From the NCBI RefSeq assembly GCF_000878135.1, contig NZ_JXQZ01000027.1:1-64000 (forward strand): 64,000 nucleotides of DNA. The letters run 5' to 3'. The notes under the pieces are model-generated. The model searched no databases, had not been told where the DNA came from, and saw only the letters and a program-made list of their open reading frames with translations. This document shows, piece after piece, positions 1-9,048 of this stretch. Source of the stretch: Frigoribacterium sp. MEB024. GTDB taxonomy: Bacteria; Actinomycetota; Actinomycetes; Actinomycetales; Microbacteriaceae. A program made the translations under genes and the position numbers. Within the stretch, counting starts at the first letter, position 1, and every line of letters starts with the position of its first letter.

Positions 1-87
1 AGCCCCGTCCGCGACCGCCCGCCGTGGCCGAAACCGCCCGGGTTCGCGGCGGCCGAGCGGCCGGGCCGCACGACGGCGGCAGAGCGC

Positions 88-126
88 AGGAGGCGCGGTG
101 CGCGACCACCGCGCACCGCGCCTCCT
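88..126. repeat. family A intergenic palindrome (copy 1)
   Basis: Two perfect 16-base arms, AGGAGGCGCGGTGCGC and its reverse complement, enclose a 7-base loop. The element lies just beyond the stop of the NAD kinase gene, so it could end transcription, but no T tract follows. Other full copies are at 51157, 54926, 57976 and 58529, with half copies elsewhere. No gene is seen in bases 1-174. Confidence 0.85.
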
Positions 127-174
127 GGAGGCGGGTGCGTCGGTGCCCGGGGCTGATGCCCCCGGGCGGCCGCG

Positions 175-1173
175 TCAGTGCAGGGGGCTGATGCCGGTGA
201 CGGCGGTGTCGTCGTCGTGGGCGACACCGGCGAGGCCGCCGGCGCGCTCGGCGCGTTCGCGGAAGCGGGCCCGGACGTCGGTCGGGACGAGCTCGAGCAG
301 CTGGTCTTCTCTCAGCGGCAGGTCGAGCAGGCTGAGCTTGAGGCGGCCCTTGCGGCCGTGCCGGTCGGCGTCGAGCCGGATCACCTGGCCGGCGTCTCGT
401 CGCAGCACGAGCCTGATGACGCAGCCCTCGCTGACGTCGGCGACCACGCGGCCGTCGACCTCGAGCGCCGCCGAGTGCGTGCCGTCGCCGATCTCGAACC
501 GCAGCTGTTCGCGCGGGCCGAGGACGACCGAGCGGTCGATGCCCGACATCGGCGCCACCGGGGTGACCACGACGGCGGCGATCGCGGGCGACAGGATCGG
601 CCCGCCCGCGGCGTAGTTGTAGGCGGTCGAGCCGGCCGGCGTCGCCGCGACGATCGCGTCGGCCTTGTAGTAGCCGTAGGGCGTCTCGTCGAGCACGAGG
701 TCGGCCGAGACGACGCCCTCGCCCGGGCGGCGGGCCACCGAGGCGTCGTTGAAGGCCAGGTAGGTGTTCTCGAAGCCGGTCGTCGAGTGCGTGACCTCGA
801 GGGCGTGGTGCGGTTCGAGCGAGAACTGCTTCTGGCCGACGCGGTCGAGCGCTTCGGGCAACTCGTGCGGCTCGACCTCGACCAGGAAGCCCACGTTGCC
901 GTAGTTGACACCCAGCACGGGCACGGGACGTTCGGCGACGAGCCGCATGGCGCCCAGCATCGTGCCGTCGCCGCCGAGGGCCACCACGACGGTGACGCGC
1001 TCGCGGAAGGTGCGCTCGTCGACCAGCTCGACGCCGTCGCCGACCCGGGCCGCGTCGCTCGTCATGGCGACGAGGTGCGCCTGTGAGCGGGTCGTCCAGC
1101 CGCGGATGATCTCGACGCTGTCGAGCACCGACTTCGTGGGGTGCGGAACGAGGCCGACCGTGAACTTGCCCAT
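175..1173 (-). CDS. nadK: NAD kinase
   Basis: Phosphorylates NAD to NADP in the cytoplasm and so sets the NADPH supply. The protein is 332 residues. It carries the family signature GGDGT (about residues 67-71, the nucleotide-binding loop), followed by the NYGNVGFL segment and the glycine-rich ATPAGSTAYNYAAGGP stretch typical of NAD kinases. The ATG at 1173 is chosen over an upstream in-frame ATG at 1194 because family proteins begin close to the first beta strand (KFTVGLVPHP). The C-terminus (about 30 residues, Asp-rich) is longer than usual and probably disordered. A family A palindrome follows the stop. In many actinobacteria nadK lies beside recN; that neighbour would be outside this window. 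Identification is secure. Confidence 0.96.
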   Translation of the reverse strand: MGKFTVGLVPHPTKSVLDSVEIIRGWTTRSQAHLVAMTSDAARVGDGVELVDERTFRERVTVVVALGGDGTMLGAMRLVAERPVPVLGVNYGNVGFLVEVEPHELPEALDRVGQKQFSLEPHHALEVTHSTTGFENTYLAFNDASVARRPGEGVVSADLVLDETPYGYYKADAIVAATPAGSTAYNYAAGGPILSPAIAAVVVTPVAPMSGIDRSVVLGPREQLRFEIGDGTHSAALEVDGRVVADVSEGCVIRLVLRRDAGQVIRLDADRHGRKGRLKLSLLDLPLREDQLLELVPTDVRARFRERAERAGGLAGVAHDDDTAVTGISPLH

Positions 1174-1236
1174 GGACGCGAGGCTAGCCGCCACCCCTGT
1201 CAGCGCGCCCTGTCAGCCCGCCTGCGCACTGCTCTA

Positions 1237-1257
1237 TGCCCCCAGCGAACAGGGGCA
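1237..1257. promoter_or_regulatory. candidate operator upstream of clpC
   Basis: TGCCCC and GGGGCA flank a 9-base centre that contains AGCGAAC. The site is about 110 bases before the clpC start, in the intergenic space shared with nadK. Actinobacterial clp genes are often activated by ClgR, whose site contains GCGAAC-like halves. Only one such half is visible, so the link is weak inference. Confidence 0.25.
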
Positions 1258-1368
1258 GATTAAGCCGCGGGGCCTGGTTACTCTCTCTGTAAACCGGTGC
1301 CGAACCCTGCGGGCGCCAGATGCACATTCGGTGGCGACAACCACCCCGCCACCTAGGGAGCAAAGAAG

Positions 1369-3858
1369 ATGTTCGAGAGATTCACCGACCGTGCCCGTCG
1401 CGTCGTCGTCCTCGCCCAAGAAGAGGCGAAGATGCTGAACCACAACTACATCGGCACCGAGCACATCCTGCTCGGTCTGATCCACGAGGGCGAAGGCGTC
1501 GCCGCCAAGGCCCTCGAGTCGCTGGGCATCTCGCTCGACGCCGTGCGCGAGCAGGTGCAAGACATCATCGGCCAGGGCCAGCAGCAGCCGACCGGCCACA
1601 TCCCCTTCACGCCTCGTGCGAAGAAGGTCCTCGAGCTGAGCCTGCGCGAGGCGCTGCAGCTCGGCCACAACTACATCGGCACCGAGCACATCCTGCTCGG
1701 CCTCATCCGCGAGGGTGAAGGAGTCGCCGCCCAGGTGCTCGTGAAGCTCGGCGCCGACCTCAACCGGGTCCGCCAGCAGGTCATCCAGCTCCTCTCCGGC
1801 TACCAGGGGAAAGAGGCGGTGGCCGTGGGCGGCGAACAGACCCAGGGCGCGCAGGGCGGCAGCCAGGTGCTCGACCAGTTCGGTCGCAACCTGACGCAGG
1901 CCGCGCGCGACAACAAGCTCGACCCGGTCATCGGGCGCGAGAAAGAGATGGAGCGGGTCATGCAGATCCTCTCCCGTCGCTCGAAGAACAACCCCGTCCT
2001 GATCGGTGAGCCCGGCGTCGGCAAGACCGCCGTCGTCGAGGGCCTGGCCCAGGCGATCGTCAAGGGCGAGGTCCCCGAGACCCTGAAGGACAAGCAGCTC
2101 TACTCGCTCGACCTCGGCTCGCTCATCGCCGGCAGCCGCTACCGCGGTGACTTCGAGGAGCGCCTGAAGAAGGTCACCAAAGAGATCCGCACGCGCGGCG
2201 ACATCATCGTCTTCATCGACGAGATCCACACCCTCGTGGGTGCGGGTGCCGCCGAGGGCGCCATCGACGCCGCGTCGATCCTCAAGCCGCTGCTCGCCCG
2301 TGGCGAGCTGCAGACGATCGGTGCGACCACGCTCGACGAGTACCGCAAGCACTTCGAGAAGGACGCCGCCCTCGAGCGCCGCTTCCAGCCCGTGCAGGTC
2401 AACGAGCCCTCGCTGCCCCACGCGATCAACATCCTCAAGGGGCTGCGCGACAAGTACGAGGCCTTCCACAAGGTGTCGATCACCGACGGCGCCATCGTCG
2501 CGGCGGCGAACCTCGCCGACCGTTACGTCAGCGACCGCTTCCTGCCCGACAAGGCCATCGACCTGATCGACGAGGCCGGCGCCCGCCTGCGTCTGTCGAT
2601 CCTGTCCGCACCGCCCGAGCTGCGCGAGTTCGACGAGCGCATCGCCGGCGTCCGCGGCCAGAAAGAGGGCGCGATCGAGGACCAGGACTTCGAGAAGGCC
2701 GCGTCGCTGCGCGACGAAGAGAAGAAGCTGCTCGGTGAGCGCCTGCGTCTCGAGAAGACGTGGCGTTCGGGCGAGGCCGGAGCCGGCGGAACCGTCGACG
2801 AGGGCATCATCGCCGAGGTCCTGGCCCAGGCCACGGGCATCCCGGTCTTCAAGCTCACCGAAGAAGAGACCTCGCGTCTCGTCTTCATGGAGAAGGCCCT
2901 GCACCAGCGCGTCATCGGACAAGAGCAGGCCATCGCGGCCCTCTCGAAGACCATCCGCCGCACGCGTGCCGGCCTGAAGGACCCCAAGCGTCCCTCCGGC
3001 TCGTTCATCTTCGCCGGGCCCACGGGCGTCGGCAAGACCGAGCTGGCCAAGGCGCTCGCCGAGTTCCTGTTCGACGACGAGGGCGCGCTGATCTCGCTCG
3101 ACATGTCCGAGTACGGCGAGAAGCACACCGTCTCGCGTCTGTTCGGTGCCCCTCCCGGGTTCGTCGGCTTCGAAGAGGGCGGGCAGCTGACCGAGAAGGT
3201 CCGCCGCAAGCCGTTCTCCGTGGTGCTGTTCGACGAGATCGAGAAGGCCCACCCCGACATCTTCAACTCGCTGTTGCAGGTGCTCGAAGAGGGTCGTCTC
3301 ACCGACGGTCAGGGTCGTGTCGTCGACTTCAAGAACACGGTCATCATCATGACGACCAACCTCGGCACGAAGGACATCACCGGCGGCCCCGTCGGCTTCC
3401 AGATCGAGGGCGACACGGCGACCTCCTACGAGCGCATGCGTTCGAAGGTCACCGAAGAGCTCAAGAAGCACTTCAAGCCCGAGTTCCTGAACCGCGTCGA
3501 CGAGACGATCGTGTTCCCGCAGCTCAACCAGGAAGAGCTGCTGCAGATCGTCGACCTGTTCATCAAGCGCCTGTCCGACCGTCTGCTCGACCGCGACATG
3601 ACGGCCGTGCTCTCGCAGTCCGCGAAAGAGCGGCTCATCGAGATCGGGTTCGACCCGTCGCTCGGTGCCCGGCCGCTGCGTCGTGCCATCCAGCACGAGG
3701 TCGAAGACCGGCTCTCCGAGCGCATCCTGCAGGGTGAGCTCAACGCGGGCGACCACGTCCAGGTCGACTTCGTCGACGGAGAGTTCACCTTCGCCACCTC
3801 GCGTCAGCCGGGTCGCGAAGAGGTCCTCGTGGGCGACGCCCCCGAGATCGAGAGCTAG
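1369..3858 (+). CDS. clpC: ATP-dependent Clp protease ATPase subunit ClpC
   Basis: Hsp100 unfoldase that feeds substrates to the ClpP peptidase in the cytoplasm. It has 829 residues, the normal ClpC length. Domain order: two N-terminal Clp repeats (residues about 1-75 and 80-145, each with the [13 protein letters not shown] motif), a first AAA+ module with Walker A GEPGVGKT (213-220), a coiled-coil/UVR middle region (about 415-455), and a second AAA+ module with GPTGVGKT near 545. The ATG at 1369 follows GGGAGCAAAGAAG, a usable ribosome site. It is a single gene, followed by a possible terminator. Expected regulators in actinobacteria are ClgR or HspR; no clear HAIR element was found. Identification is certain. 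Confidence 0.98.
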   Translation: MFERFTDRARRVVVLAQEEAKMLNHNYIGTEHILLGLIHEGEGVAAKALESLGISLDAVREQVQDIIGQGQQQPTGHIPFTPRAKKVLELSLREALQLGHNYIGTEHILLGLIREGEGVAAQVLVKLGADLNRVRQQVIQLLSGYQGKEAVAVGGEQTQGAQGGSQVLDQFGRNLTQAARDNKLDPVIGREKEMERVMQILSRRSKNNPVLIGEPGVGKTAVVEGLAQAIVKGEVPETLKDKQLYSLDLGSLIAGSRYRGDFEERLKKVTKEIRTRGDIIVFIDEIHTLVGAGAAEGAIDAASILKPLLARGELQTIGATTLDEYRKHFEKDAALERRFQPVQVNEPSLPHAINILKGLRDKYEAFHKVSITDGAIVAAANLADRYVSDRFLPDKAIDLIDEAGARLRLSILSAPPELREFDERIAGVRGQKEGAIEDQDFEKAASLRDEEKKLLGERLRLEKTWRSGEAGAGGTVDEGIIAEVLAQATGIPVFKLTEEETSRLVFMEKALHQRVIGQEQAIAALSKTIRRTRAGLKDPKRPSGSFIFAGPTGVGKTELAKALAEFLFDDEGALISLDMSEYGEKHTVSRLFGAPPGFVGFEEGGQLTEKVRRKPFSVVLFDEIEKAHPDIFNSLLQVLEEGRLTDGQGRVVDFKNTVIIMTTNLGTKDITGGPVGFQIEGDTATSYERMRSKVTEELKKHFKPEFLNRVDETIVFPQLNQEELLQIVDLFIKRLSDRLLDRDMTAVLSQSAKERLIEIGFDPSLGARPLRRAIQHEVEDRLSERILQGELNAGDHVQVDFVDGEFTFATSRQPGREEVLVGDAPEIES

Positions 3859-3904
3859 GCGCGACACCAGCACGACAGCAACACCGGCACGACAGCAACA
3901 CCGA

Positions 3905-3965
3905 AGGAGGCGCGGGTCGCCTTCGACGCCCGGGGCGGTCTTCCACGACGGAGGCCGCCCTTCGG
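3905..3965 (+). terminator. candidate terminator of clpC with family A half site
   Basis: CGAAGG and CCTTCG flank a GGAGGCGCGGGTCG half site of family A. A GGGGCGGTC / GGCCGCCC stem follows a few bases later. The element lies between clpC and the next gene on the same strand. There is no T tract, so termination is inference. Confidence 0.4.
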
Positions 3966-4049
3966 CGTACCCGGGGCCGGGTCGCGAACGCGTCGCTAGG
4001 CTGGGCGGCGGCCCGCGCCTCCTCGGGTCGTGGTCTTCGAGGGAGTCCC

Positions 4050-4637
4050 ATGTCAGACGCGGCAGACGCGCCCACCGGTGCCGACGGACCCGGCGGTGCC
4101 GACCAGCTCGGCGGGGCCGACCGACACGGCATCACGGTGCGGAACGCGGTCGTCAGCGACGTGCCGCACATCCAGCGGCTGTGCGAGCCGTTCGTGCAGA
4201 AGCGCATCCTGCTCGGCAAGGACCTCGTGACGCTGTACGGCGACGTCCAGGAGTTCCAGATCGCTGTCGGGCCCGACGGGGTCCCGATCGGCTGCGGCGC
4301 GCTGCACGTCATGTGGGACGACCTGGCCGAGGTGCGCACGCTCGCCCTCGACGCCGCGTGGATCCGCAAGGGGGTCGGCCACCGCCTCCTCGAGTCGCTC
4401 GAAGGGGCGGCCCGCAAGCTCGAGATCGGCCGGCTGTTCTGCCTGACGTTCGAGGTCGACTTCTTCGAGAAGCACGGGTACCTCAACGTGGGCGACGAGG
4501 GGCTCGTGTCGCCGGACGTCTACGGCGAGCTCGTGCGCTCGACCGACGAAGGTGTCGCGGAGTTCCTCGACCTGGCCCGGGTGAAGCCGAACACGCTGGG
4601 CAACTCGCGGATGCTGAAGGCGCTGCCCGCGCTGTAG
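4050..4637 (+). CDS. argA: amino-acid N-acetyltransferase (short, GNAT-type ArgA)
   Basis: Likely makes N-acetylglutamate from glutamate and acetyl-CoA, the first step of arginine synthesis. It has 195 residues. The first 25 residues are Ala/Gly/Asp-rich and variable; a GNAT fold begins at about residue 27 (ITVRNAVVSDVPHIQRL). The acetyl-CoA loop region is WIRKGVGHRLLESL, and the C-terminal NTLGNSRMLKALP segment matches the short ArgA form known from actinobacteria such as Mycobacterium. Bacteria with this form lack the long kinase-fused enzyme. It stands alone here, with no arginine operon beside it. The family is firm; the exact substrate is inferred from the family. Confidence 0.85.
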   Translation: MSDAADAPTGADGPGGADQLGGADRHGITVRNAVVSDVPHIQRLCEPFVQKRILLGKDLVTLYGDVQEFQIAVGPDGVPIGCGALHVMWDDLAEVRTLALDAAWIRKGVGHRLLESLEGAARKLEIGRLFCLTFEVDFFEKHGYLNVGDEGLVSPDVYGELVRSTDEGVAEFLDLARVKPNTLGNSRMLKALPAL

Positions 4638-4678
4638 TCGTTCGCGAACTCGCGCACGAACTCGCGTTCGCTGCGGCC

Positions 4679-4750
4679 GGTCGAGTGGTCGCGAATCGTC
4701 CCTCGCCCCGCTGGGAAGGACGATTCGGGACCACTCGACCCGCGCCTCCT
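4679..4750. repeat. family C palindrome joined to a family A half site
   Basis: Two 23-base arms (4679-4701 and 4718-4740; they begin GGTCGAGTGGTCGCGAATCG) differ at one position. They are followed directly by the family A half site CGCGCCTCCT. The element lies between the convergent argA-type and SseB-like genes, so it could stop transcription from both sides. A second copy is at 6236-6309. Confidence 0.85.
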
Positions 4751-4770
4751 GGGCTCTGGGGGCTCGGGCG

Positions 4771-5271
4771 CTAGCCGAGGGCCTTGAGGAGGTCCTCGGG
4801 GTTGGCGGCCATGGTGTGCGGGCCGGCGATGTCGAAGAAGACCTGCTCGATGACGTCGAGGTGGGCCTCGAGGAACGCGCGCAGCGAGAGCGCGTCGTAG
4901 AGCATGACCTGGCGGTTGGGGTCGTCGGGGACCATCGCGGCGTAGGTGTCGTCCGACGAGAAGAGCAGCAGGATGCGCTTGTCGGTGTTCTCGCGACCGA
5001 AGACGCGGACCTGGTCGCCTTCGTCGGGGAGGGCTCCGTCGTCGGGGCCACCGGTGGAGGGTGCGGAGCCGGCGGCGGCGCTCGCGTCGGTCGGCAGCAC
5101 GAGCTTCGGGACGACGACCACGTCGTGCCGCAGGGCGAAGGCGACGGCGGCGGCGTCCTGGGCGGCGAGGGCCAGCTCGAGCGACTCGGAGCGGAAGGTT
5201 CCGTTGCGGTCGGCCGGGTCGACGGGCTCGCGGGGGTCGACGGGCTCGGAGGAGGGGGTGGCTGCGTTCAC
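4771..5271 (-). CDS. SseB family protein
   Basis: Protein of 166 residues with the SseB N-terminal-domain pattern. It has an early beta-strand set (VVVPKLVL), a central charged loop rich in Gly/Asp/Ala, then the block ILLLFSSDDTYAAMVPDD and the segment MLYDALSLRAFLEAH. Such proteins are common and poorly characterised in actinobacteria; no enzyme activity is assigned. It is 13 bases downstream of the gene that stops at 5285 on the same strand and is probably co-transcribed with it. No signal peptide or membrane helix is seen. The family call is reasonable; the function is unknown. Confidence 0.75.
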   Translation of the reverse strand: MNAATPSSEPVDPREPVDPADRNGTFRSESLELALAAQDAAAVAFALRHDVVVVPKLVLPTDASAAAGSAPSTGGPDDGALPDEGDQVRVFGRENTDKRILLLFSSDDTYAAMVPDDPNRQVMLYDALSLRAFLEAHLDVIEQVFFDIAGPHTMAANPEDLLKALG

Positions 5272-5284
5272 GGGTGGGTCACTG

Positions 5285-5965
5285 TCAGTTCAGGATCATC
5301 TGGGCGGTGTCGGCGGAGGTGATGTCGCCGACCGAGACGGCGAGGCGGTAGGTCGCGCCGCCGGCGGTGACGGGTTCGCGCGAGGTCGACTCGCAGGTGT
5401 CGGTGGACGAGCGCGTGCGGTCCCAGGCGATGGGGGGAGTGCTGAGGGTCTGGCCGGCGGTGAGCGTGACGACCTGGTTGGTGCCGTTGACCTGGCAGTC
5501 CTTCGACGACCAGTACTGCTCTTCGCCGCTCGTGATGACGAGGGTCTGTTGCGCCGAGCCGAGGTCGATCGAGCAGTCGGCGCGGCCCGAGTTGGTGATC
5601 GACATCGAGATCTGCGGCAGTTCGGTCGCGGCGTAGCTCGTCTTGTCGGTGACGGGCTTGAGTTCGATGTCGCGGGTCGAGCAGGTCGCGGCGTCGGAGG
5701 CGCCCTCGGTCGAGGTGTCGGCCGGGTCGGCGGTGGCGTCGGCCGCGGGGGCGGTCTCGGTGGCGGCCGGTTCGCTGGGGGCGGTGTCGGCCGGGGGCGC
5801 GGTGGTCGTCGCGGCGGCACCGGGTTCTGCCGAGCCGGACCCGGGGCGGACGACGATCAACACGATGATGACCACGACCGCGATCAGACCGAGCGCGAGC
5901 ACCGCGCGACGACGCCAGTAGACCGAGGGCGGTTGCGGCCCGACCGGGTTCTTGAACGTCGACAT
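5285..5965 (-). CDS. membrane-anchored extracytoplasmic protein of unknown function
   Basis: Protein of 226 residues. A short basic N-terminus (YWRRR) precedes one membrane helix (about residues 23-42, AVLALGLIAVVVIIVLIVV). A low-complexity Ala/Thr/Pro/Asp linker of about 60 residues then leads to a soluble domain of roughly 140 residues with several Cys (in CSTRDIEL, DCSIDL, KDCQV and TCES) that probably pair outside the cell. The start is the ATG at 5965; a GTG six bases earlier is possible. The gene precedes the SseB-like gene with a 13-base gap. The soluble domain resembles secreted beta-sandwich proteins of actinobacteria, but no named family is claimed. Confidence 0.75.
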   Translation of the reverse strand: MSTFKNPVGPQPPSVYWRRRAVLALGLIAVVVIIVLIVVRPGSGSAEPGAAATTTAPPADTAPSEPAATETAPAADATADPADTSTEGASDAATCSTRDIELKPVTDKTSYAATELPQISMSITNSGRADCSIDLGSAQQTLVITSGEEQYWSSKDCQVNGTNQVVTLTAGQTLSTPPIAWDRTRSSTDTCESTSREPVTAGGATYRLAVSVGDITSADTAQMILN

Positions 5966-6135
5966 GGGCACAGGTTAAGGGCCGGTCAGGGGGTTGGCCG
6001 GGACCAGCGCGGCGTGTGGGCTGAGAATCCGCGTGGAGCGGGGTGCAGGTGCCTGGTTAGGCCGCCGACCCGGGTGTACCCCGGTGCGGGCGATGCCGGG
6101 TCGGTGCGGGGGATCGGGCGGTCGGGACGTGGGGC

Positions 6136-6191
6136 CGAGTGGGCAGAAGATGCTCGTCGTGGGCGGGGGAGGAGCATCTTCTGCCCACTCG
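6136..6191. repeat. family D palindrome (copy 1)
   Basis: Perfect 20-base arms (6136-6155 and 6172-6191; one arm begins CGAGTGGGCAGAAGATGC) around a 16-base loop, in the non-coding stretch between the anchored protein gene and radA. A second copy is at 6353-6408. Confidence 0.85.
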
Positions 6192-6235
6192 TGCCCTGGT
6201 CTCGTGTGGGCCGGGCCGGTGTGTGGGGCCTCGGT

Positions 6236-6309
6236 TCCGGAGGCGCGGGTCGAGTGGTCGCAGATCGTCCTTCGGGTGCGTCGGAGGGACGGTTCGGGAC
6301 CACTCGATG
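6236..6309. repeat. family C palindrome (copy 2) with family A half site
   Basis: GGAGGCGCGGGTCGAGTGG opens the element and CCACTCGA closes it. The inner arms GATCGTCC and GGACGGTTC are slightly diverged from copy 1 at 4679. The family A half site abuts the outer arm as it does there, so A and C form one composite unit. Confidence 0.75.
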
Positions 6310-6352
6310 GGGCGGTGTTCGTGCTCTTGGGCGCGGGTGCGGGCGCGGCCGT

Positions 6353-6408
6353 CGAGTGGGCAGAAGGTGCTCGTCGTGTGCGTGGCAGCCGCATTTTCTG
6401 CCCACTCG
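6353..6408. repeat. family D palindrome (copy 2)
   Basis: 18-base arms (6353-6370 and 6391-6408) share CGAGTGGGCAGAAG with copy 1 at 6136. Two or three mismatches lie near the loop. Confidence 0.8.
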
Positions 6409-6426
6409 CGCCCGGTGTCGGAGGTG

Positions 6427-6500
6427 CCGGACGTGCCGACGTGCTGGACCATGCGGGACGTGCCGACGTGCCGACGTGCCGACGTGCCGACGTGCCGAAC
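6427..6500. repeat. 8-base tandem repeat (GTGCCGAC)n
   Basis: An uninterrupted run of five GACGTGCC units at the right side and two more to the left, separated by CTGGACCATGCGG. It lies in non-coding DNA upstream of the anchored protein gene and beyond the end of radA. Length change by slippage is likely. Confidence 0.8.
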
Positions 6501-6679
6501 GGTGCGCGCGGCTTCGGGCTAGGAGTCGCGCCTGGCCCTGACTCCTACTCCGGGTCAGGAGAGGCGGGTCAAGTCACGAGGCGGGTCAGATGGCCTGGGT
6601 CGACCCGACGTCCGGAGTCGTGGGTCGGCTCAGATTGCGCTGGTCGACTCCCGGCTCAGGAGGCGCGGGTCGAGTCGAC

Positions 6680-8044
6680 TCAGAAGGCCCGGTCGAGCTC
6701 GCGGTCGCGTTCGGAGCCGGCGGCGCTGAACGCCCGGCGGAGCGCTTCGCGCAGGTTGCCTGACTCGGCGTCGACGAGCTGGGTGAAGCCGAGGCGGCGG
6801 GCTTCGGAGGCGCGTTGCTTGGGGGAGGACACGGGGCGGATCTCGCCGGCGAGACTGATCTCGCCGACGGCGGCCATGGTCTGGGGGAAGGGTTTCTCGC
6901 GGCTGGCGCTGGCGAGGGCGAGGGCGATGGCGAGGTCGGCGCCGGGTTCGGTGATCTTGATGCCGCCGACGGTGCTGACGTAGACGTCGGCGTCGCCGAG
7001 GCGGATGCCGGCGCGGCGTTCGAGCACGGCGAGCAGCATGGCGACGCGGGAGGAGTCGACACCGTTGACGACGCGGCGGGGTTGGGGCGTCGAGCTGGCG
7101 ACGATGAGCGCCTGGACCTCGACCGGCAGGGCGCGGCGGCCTTCCATGGCGACGGTGATGCAGGTGCCGCTGACGGGGGTGCCGTTGCGGGACATGAAGA
7201 GGCCGCTGGGGTCGGCGACCTCGGCGATGCCGTCGCCGGTCATCTCGAAGCAGCCGACTTCGTCGGTGGGGCCGAAGCGGTTCTTGTGGGCGCGGATGAA
7301 GCGGAGCGCGGTCTGACGGTCGCCTTCGAACTGGCAGACGACGTCGACGAGGTGTTCGAGCAGGCGGGGGCCGGCGATGGTGCCGTCTTTGGTGACGTGG
7401 CCGACGAGCAGGACGGGCAGGTTGCGGTCTTTGCTGACGCGGATGAGGGTCGAGGCGACCTCGCGCACCTGGGAGGTGCCGCCGGCGATGCCGTCGATGG
7501 TCGAGGAGGAGACGGTCTGCACCGAGTCGACGATGACGAGTTGGGGGTCGACCTGGTCGATCTGGCCGAGGATGACCGAGAGGTCGACCTCGGCGGCGAG
7601 GAAGAGGTTGTCGTGCATGGCGCCGGTGCGTTGGGCGCGGAGGCGGACCTGTGAGGCGCTTTCTTCGGCGGTCACGTAGAGGACGCGGGCGCCGGTGGCG
7701 GCGGCGCGGGAGGCGACCTCGAGCAGCAGGGTGGACTTGCCGACGCCGGGTTCGCCGCTGAGCAGGATGGCGGCGCCGGGGACGATGCCGCCGCCGAGGA
7801 CGCGGTCGAACTCGGCGATGCCGCTGGGCCAGTAGGCGACGCTGTTGGCTTCGACCTGGGTGATGGGTCGGGCGATGCGGTCGCCTTCGACGCGGACGGA
7901 GGCGGTGCCGCGGGCGCTGACGAGGGCCGAGGTGACGTCGACGACGGTGCCCCACTTCTGGCACTCGCCGCAGCGCCCGGCCCACTTGAGCGACGTCCAC
8001 CCGCACTCGGTGCAGCGGAACGGGGGAGTGGTGGTGCGAGCCAT
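6680..8044 (-). CDS. radA: DNA repair protein RadA
   Basis: RecA-like ATPase that drives branch migration in recombinational repair. It has 454 residues, the usual length. An N-terminal C4 zinc finger uses Cys11, Cys14, Cys25 and Cys28 (CTECGWTSLKWAGRCGEC). The Walker A motif GEPGVGKS is at 97-104, the RadA signature KNRFG follows in the middle, and a Lon-like C-terminal domain ends the protein (GGIKITEPGADLAIALALAS region). The start is the ATG at 8044. The SGNH hydrolase gene lies 9 bases upstream on the same strand, so the two may be co-transcribed. In many actinobacteria radA is followed by disA; here the downstream space is the repeat-rich stretch instead. Identification is certain. Confidence 0.97.
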   Translation of the reverse strand: MARTTTPPFRCTECGWTSLKWAGRCGECQKWGTVVDVTSALVSARGTASVRVEGDRIARPITQVEANSVAYWPSGIAEFDRVLGGGIVPGAAILLSGEPGVGKSTLLLEVASRAAATGARVLYVTAEESASQVRLRAQRTGAMHDNLFLAAEVDLSVILGQIDQVDPQLVIVDSVQTVSSSTIDGIAGGTSQVREVASTLIRVSKDRNLPVLLVGHVTKDGTIAGPRLLEHLVDVVCQFEGDRQTALRFIRAHKNRFGPTDEVGCFEMTGDGIAEVADPSGLFMSRNGTPVSGTCITVAMEGRRALPVEVQALIVASSTPQPRRVVNGVDSSRVAMLLAVLERRAGIRLGDADVYVSTVGGIKITEPGADLAIALALASASREKPFPQTMAAVGEISLAGEIRPVSSPKQRASEARRLGFTQLVDAESGNLREALRRAFSAAGSERDRELDRAF

Positions 8045-8053
8045 ACCGTCAGC

Positions 8054-8911
8054 CTAGGAGGCGCCCCCGACATCGGCGGAGCCGCCCGTCGGGGACGTGG
8101 CGGCCGTGTGGGCGGCGACGGCTTCGGCCTCGCGGGCTTCGTGCGCGGTGGCGGCTTCGTCGGCGGCGATGCGGGCGAGGCGGGCGGTGATGGCGGGTTC
8201 GAAGGCCGAGGCCCAGACGCGGTAGCCGCGGTCGTTGGGGTGGAAGAGGTCTCCAGCCGAGTTGCGGTAGGTGCGGAAGAAGCCCTGGCGGCGGGTGGTC
8301 TCGTAGAGCGGGGCGACGGTGAGGCCGAACTCGCCGGCGACGCGGCGGACGATGGCGTTGGCCTCGACGAGCTTCTTCTCGCGGTCGGGAATCCACATGG
8401 CGGGCAGGTCGCCGACGATGGCGTGTGAGGGCAGGGCGCCGTAGATGACGCGGAGGTTCTTCTCGAACGACTCAGGGTTGAACTGGATGATGTCGTTGGC
8501 GCCGATGGCCACGGTGACGATGTCGGGTTCGTACTTCTCGAACTTGGGCAGCTGGTCTTTGCGGCAGAGCCAGGTGGTCGAGCCGCTGACGCTGAGGTTG
8601 ACGACGCGCAGCGACGTGTGGCTCTGGCGGCGCATGTAGGCCGAGAGGCGGCCGACGTAGCTGCGGGCCGGGCTCGAGGCGCCGATGCCCTGGGCCGCGG
8701 AGTCGCCCATCGCGACGTAGAGCAGCTTGCCCTTGCGGTCGAAGCGGTCGCGCCACCAGGCGGAGTGGACGGGCAGCAGGGCGTTCAGGTCGGCGGCGGC
8801 CGCGTTGCGGCGCTGCATGAAGTGGCTGACGCCGGCGCCGGCCGCGGCCGTGGTGGCGAGGGTGACGCCGACGCCCGAGAGGAAGGCGGTGAAGGTGTGG
8901 CGTGAGGGCAT
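8054..8911 (-). CDS. SGNH/GDSL-type hydrolase, probably secreted or membrane-bound
   Basis: Esterase/lipase-fold enzyme of 285 residues. A hydrophobic N-terminus (about residues 7-28, TAFLSGVGVTLATTAAAGAGVS) could be a signal anchor. Block I is GDSAAQGIGAS with the nucleophile Ser, the block III equivalent is IGANDIIQF, and the C-terminal block V is LFHPNDRGYRVWA with the catalytic Asp and His. The substrate is not predictable; relatives act on acylated sugars or lipids. The gene precedes radA with a 9-base gap. The start is the ATG at 8911. The family assignment is firm. Confidence 0.88.
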   Translation of the reverse strand: MPSRHTFTAFLSGVGVTLATTAAAGAGVSHFMQRRNAAAADLNALLPVHSAWWRDRFDRKGKLLYVAMGDSAAQGIGASSPARSYVGRLSAYMRRQSHTSLRVVNLSVSGSTTWLCRKDQLPKFEKYEPDIVTVAIGANDIIQFNPESFEKNLRVIYGALPSHAIVGDLPAMWIPDREKKLVEANAIVRRVAGEFGLTVAPLYETTRRQGFFRTYRNSAGDLFHPNDRGYRVWASAFEPAITARLARIAADEAATAHEAREAEAVAAHTAATSPTGGSADVGGAS

Positions 8912-8976
8912 GGGCCGAGGCTACGCCCGGCTCTGATGCCCGCGCCGAGCGTCTGTGCACCCTGTGCACAACCCCG

Positions 8977-8990
8977 AGGAGGCGCGGTGC
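8977..8990. repeat. family A half site
   Basis: AGGAGGCGCGGTGC without a matching second arm, between the SGNH hydrolase start and tRNA-Ser. It is the last family A element before the accessory region. Confidence 0.7.
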
Positions 8991-9048
8991 GGTGGACGAA
9001 CAATCCCCCGGTTTCGTCCCTGCCGCCGGATGTACTAAACTCGTACTC

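Larger units (their letters stand above)
5972..6679. other. 708-base gene-free stretch packed with repeats
   Basis: No credible gene was found. The stretch holds two family D palindromes, one family C element, the 8-base tandem repeat, a family A half site at 6658-6667 and several CGGGTC/GACTC-rich imperfect repeats. The promoter of the anchored protein gene must lie in its left part; radA transcription ends at its right side. Confidence 0.7.

Noticed and set aside
1234-3873. 879-codon minus-strand frame opposite clpC
   Set aside because: Composition is the antisense of clpC (Leu/Glu/Asp/Arg-rich) with no family pattern; clpC itself is unambiguous.
6427-6500. CRISPR-like array of short repeats
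   Set aside because: Units are 8 bases without spacers; it is a plain tandem repeat. No array with 25-40-base repeats and unique spacers is present in the window.
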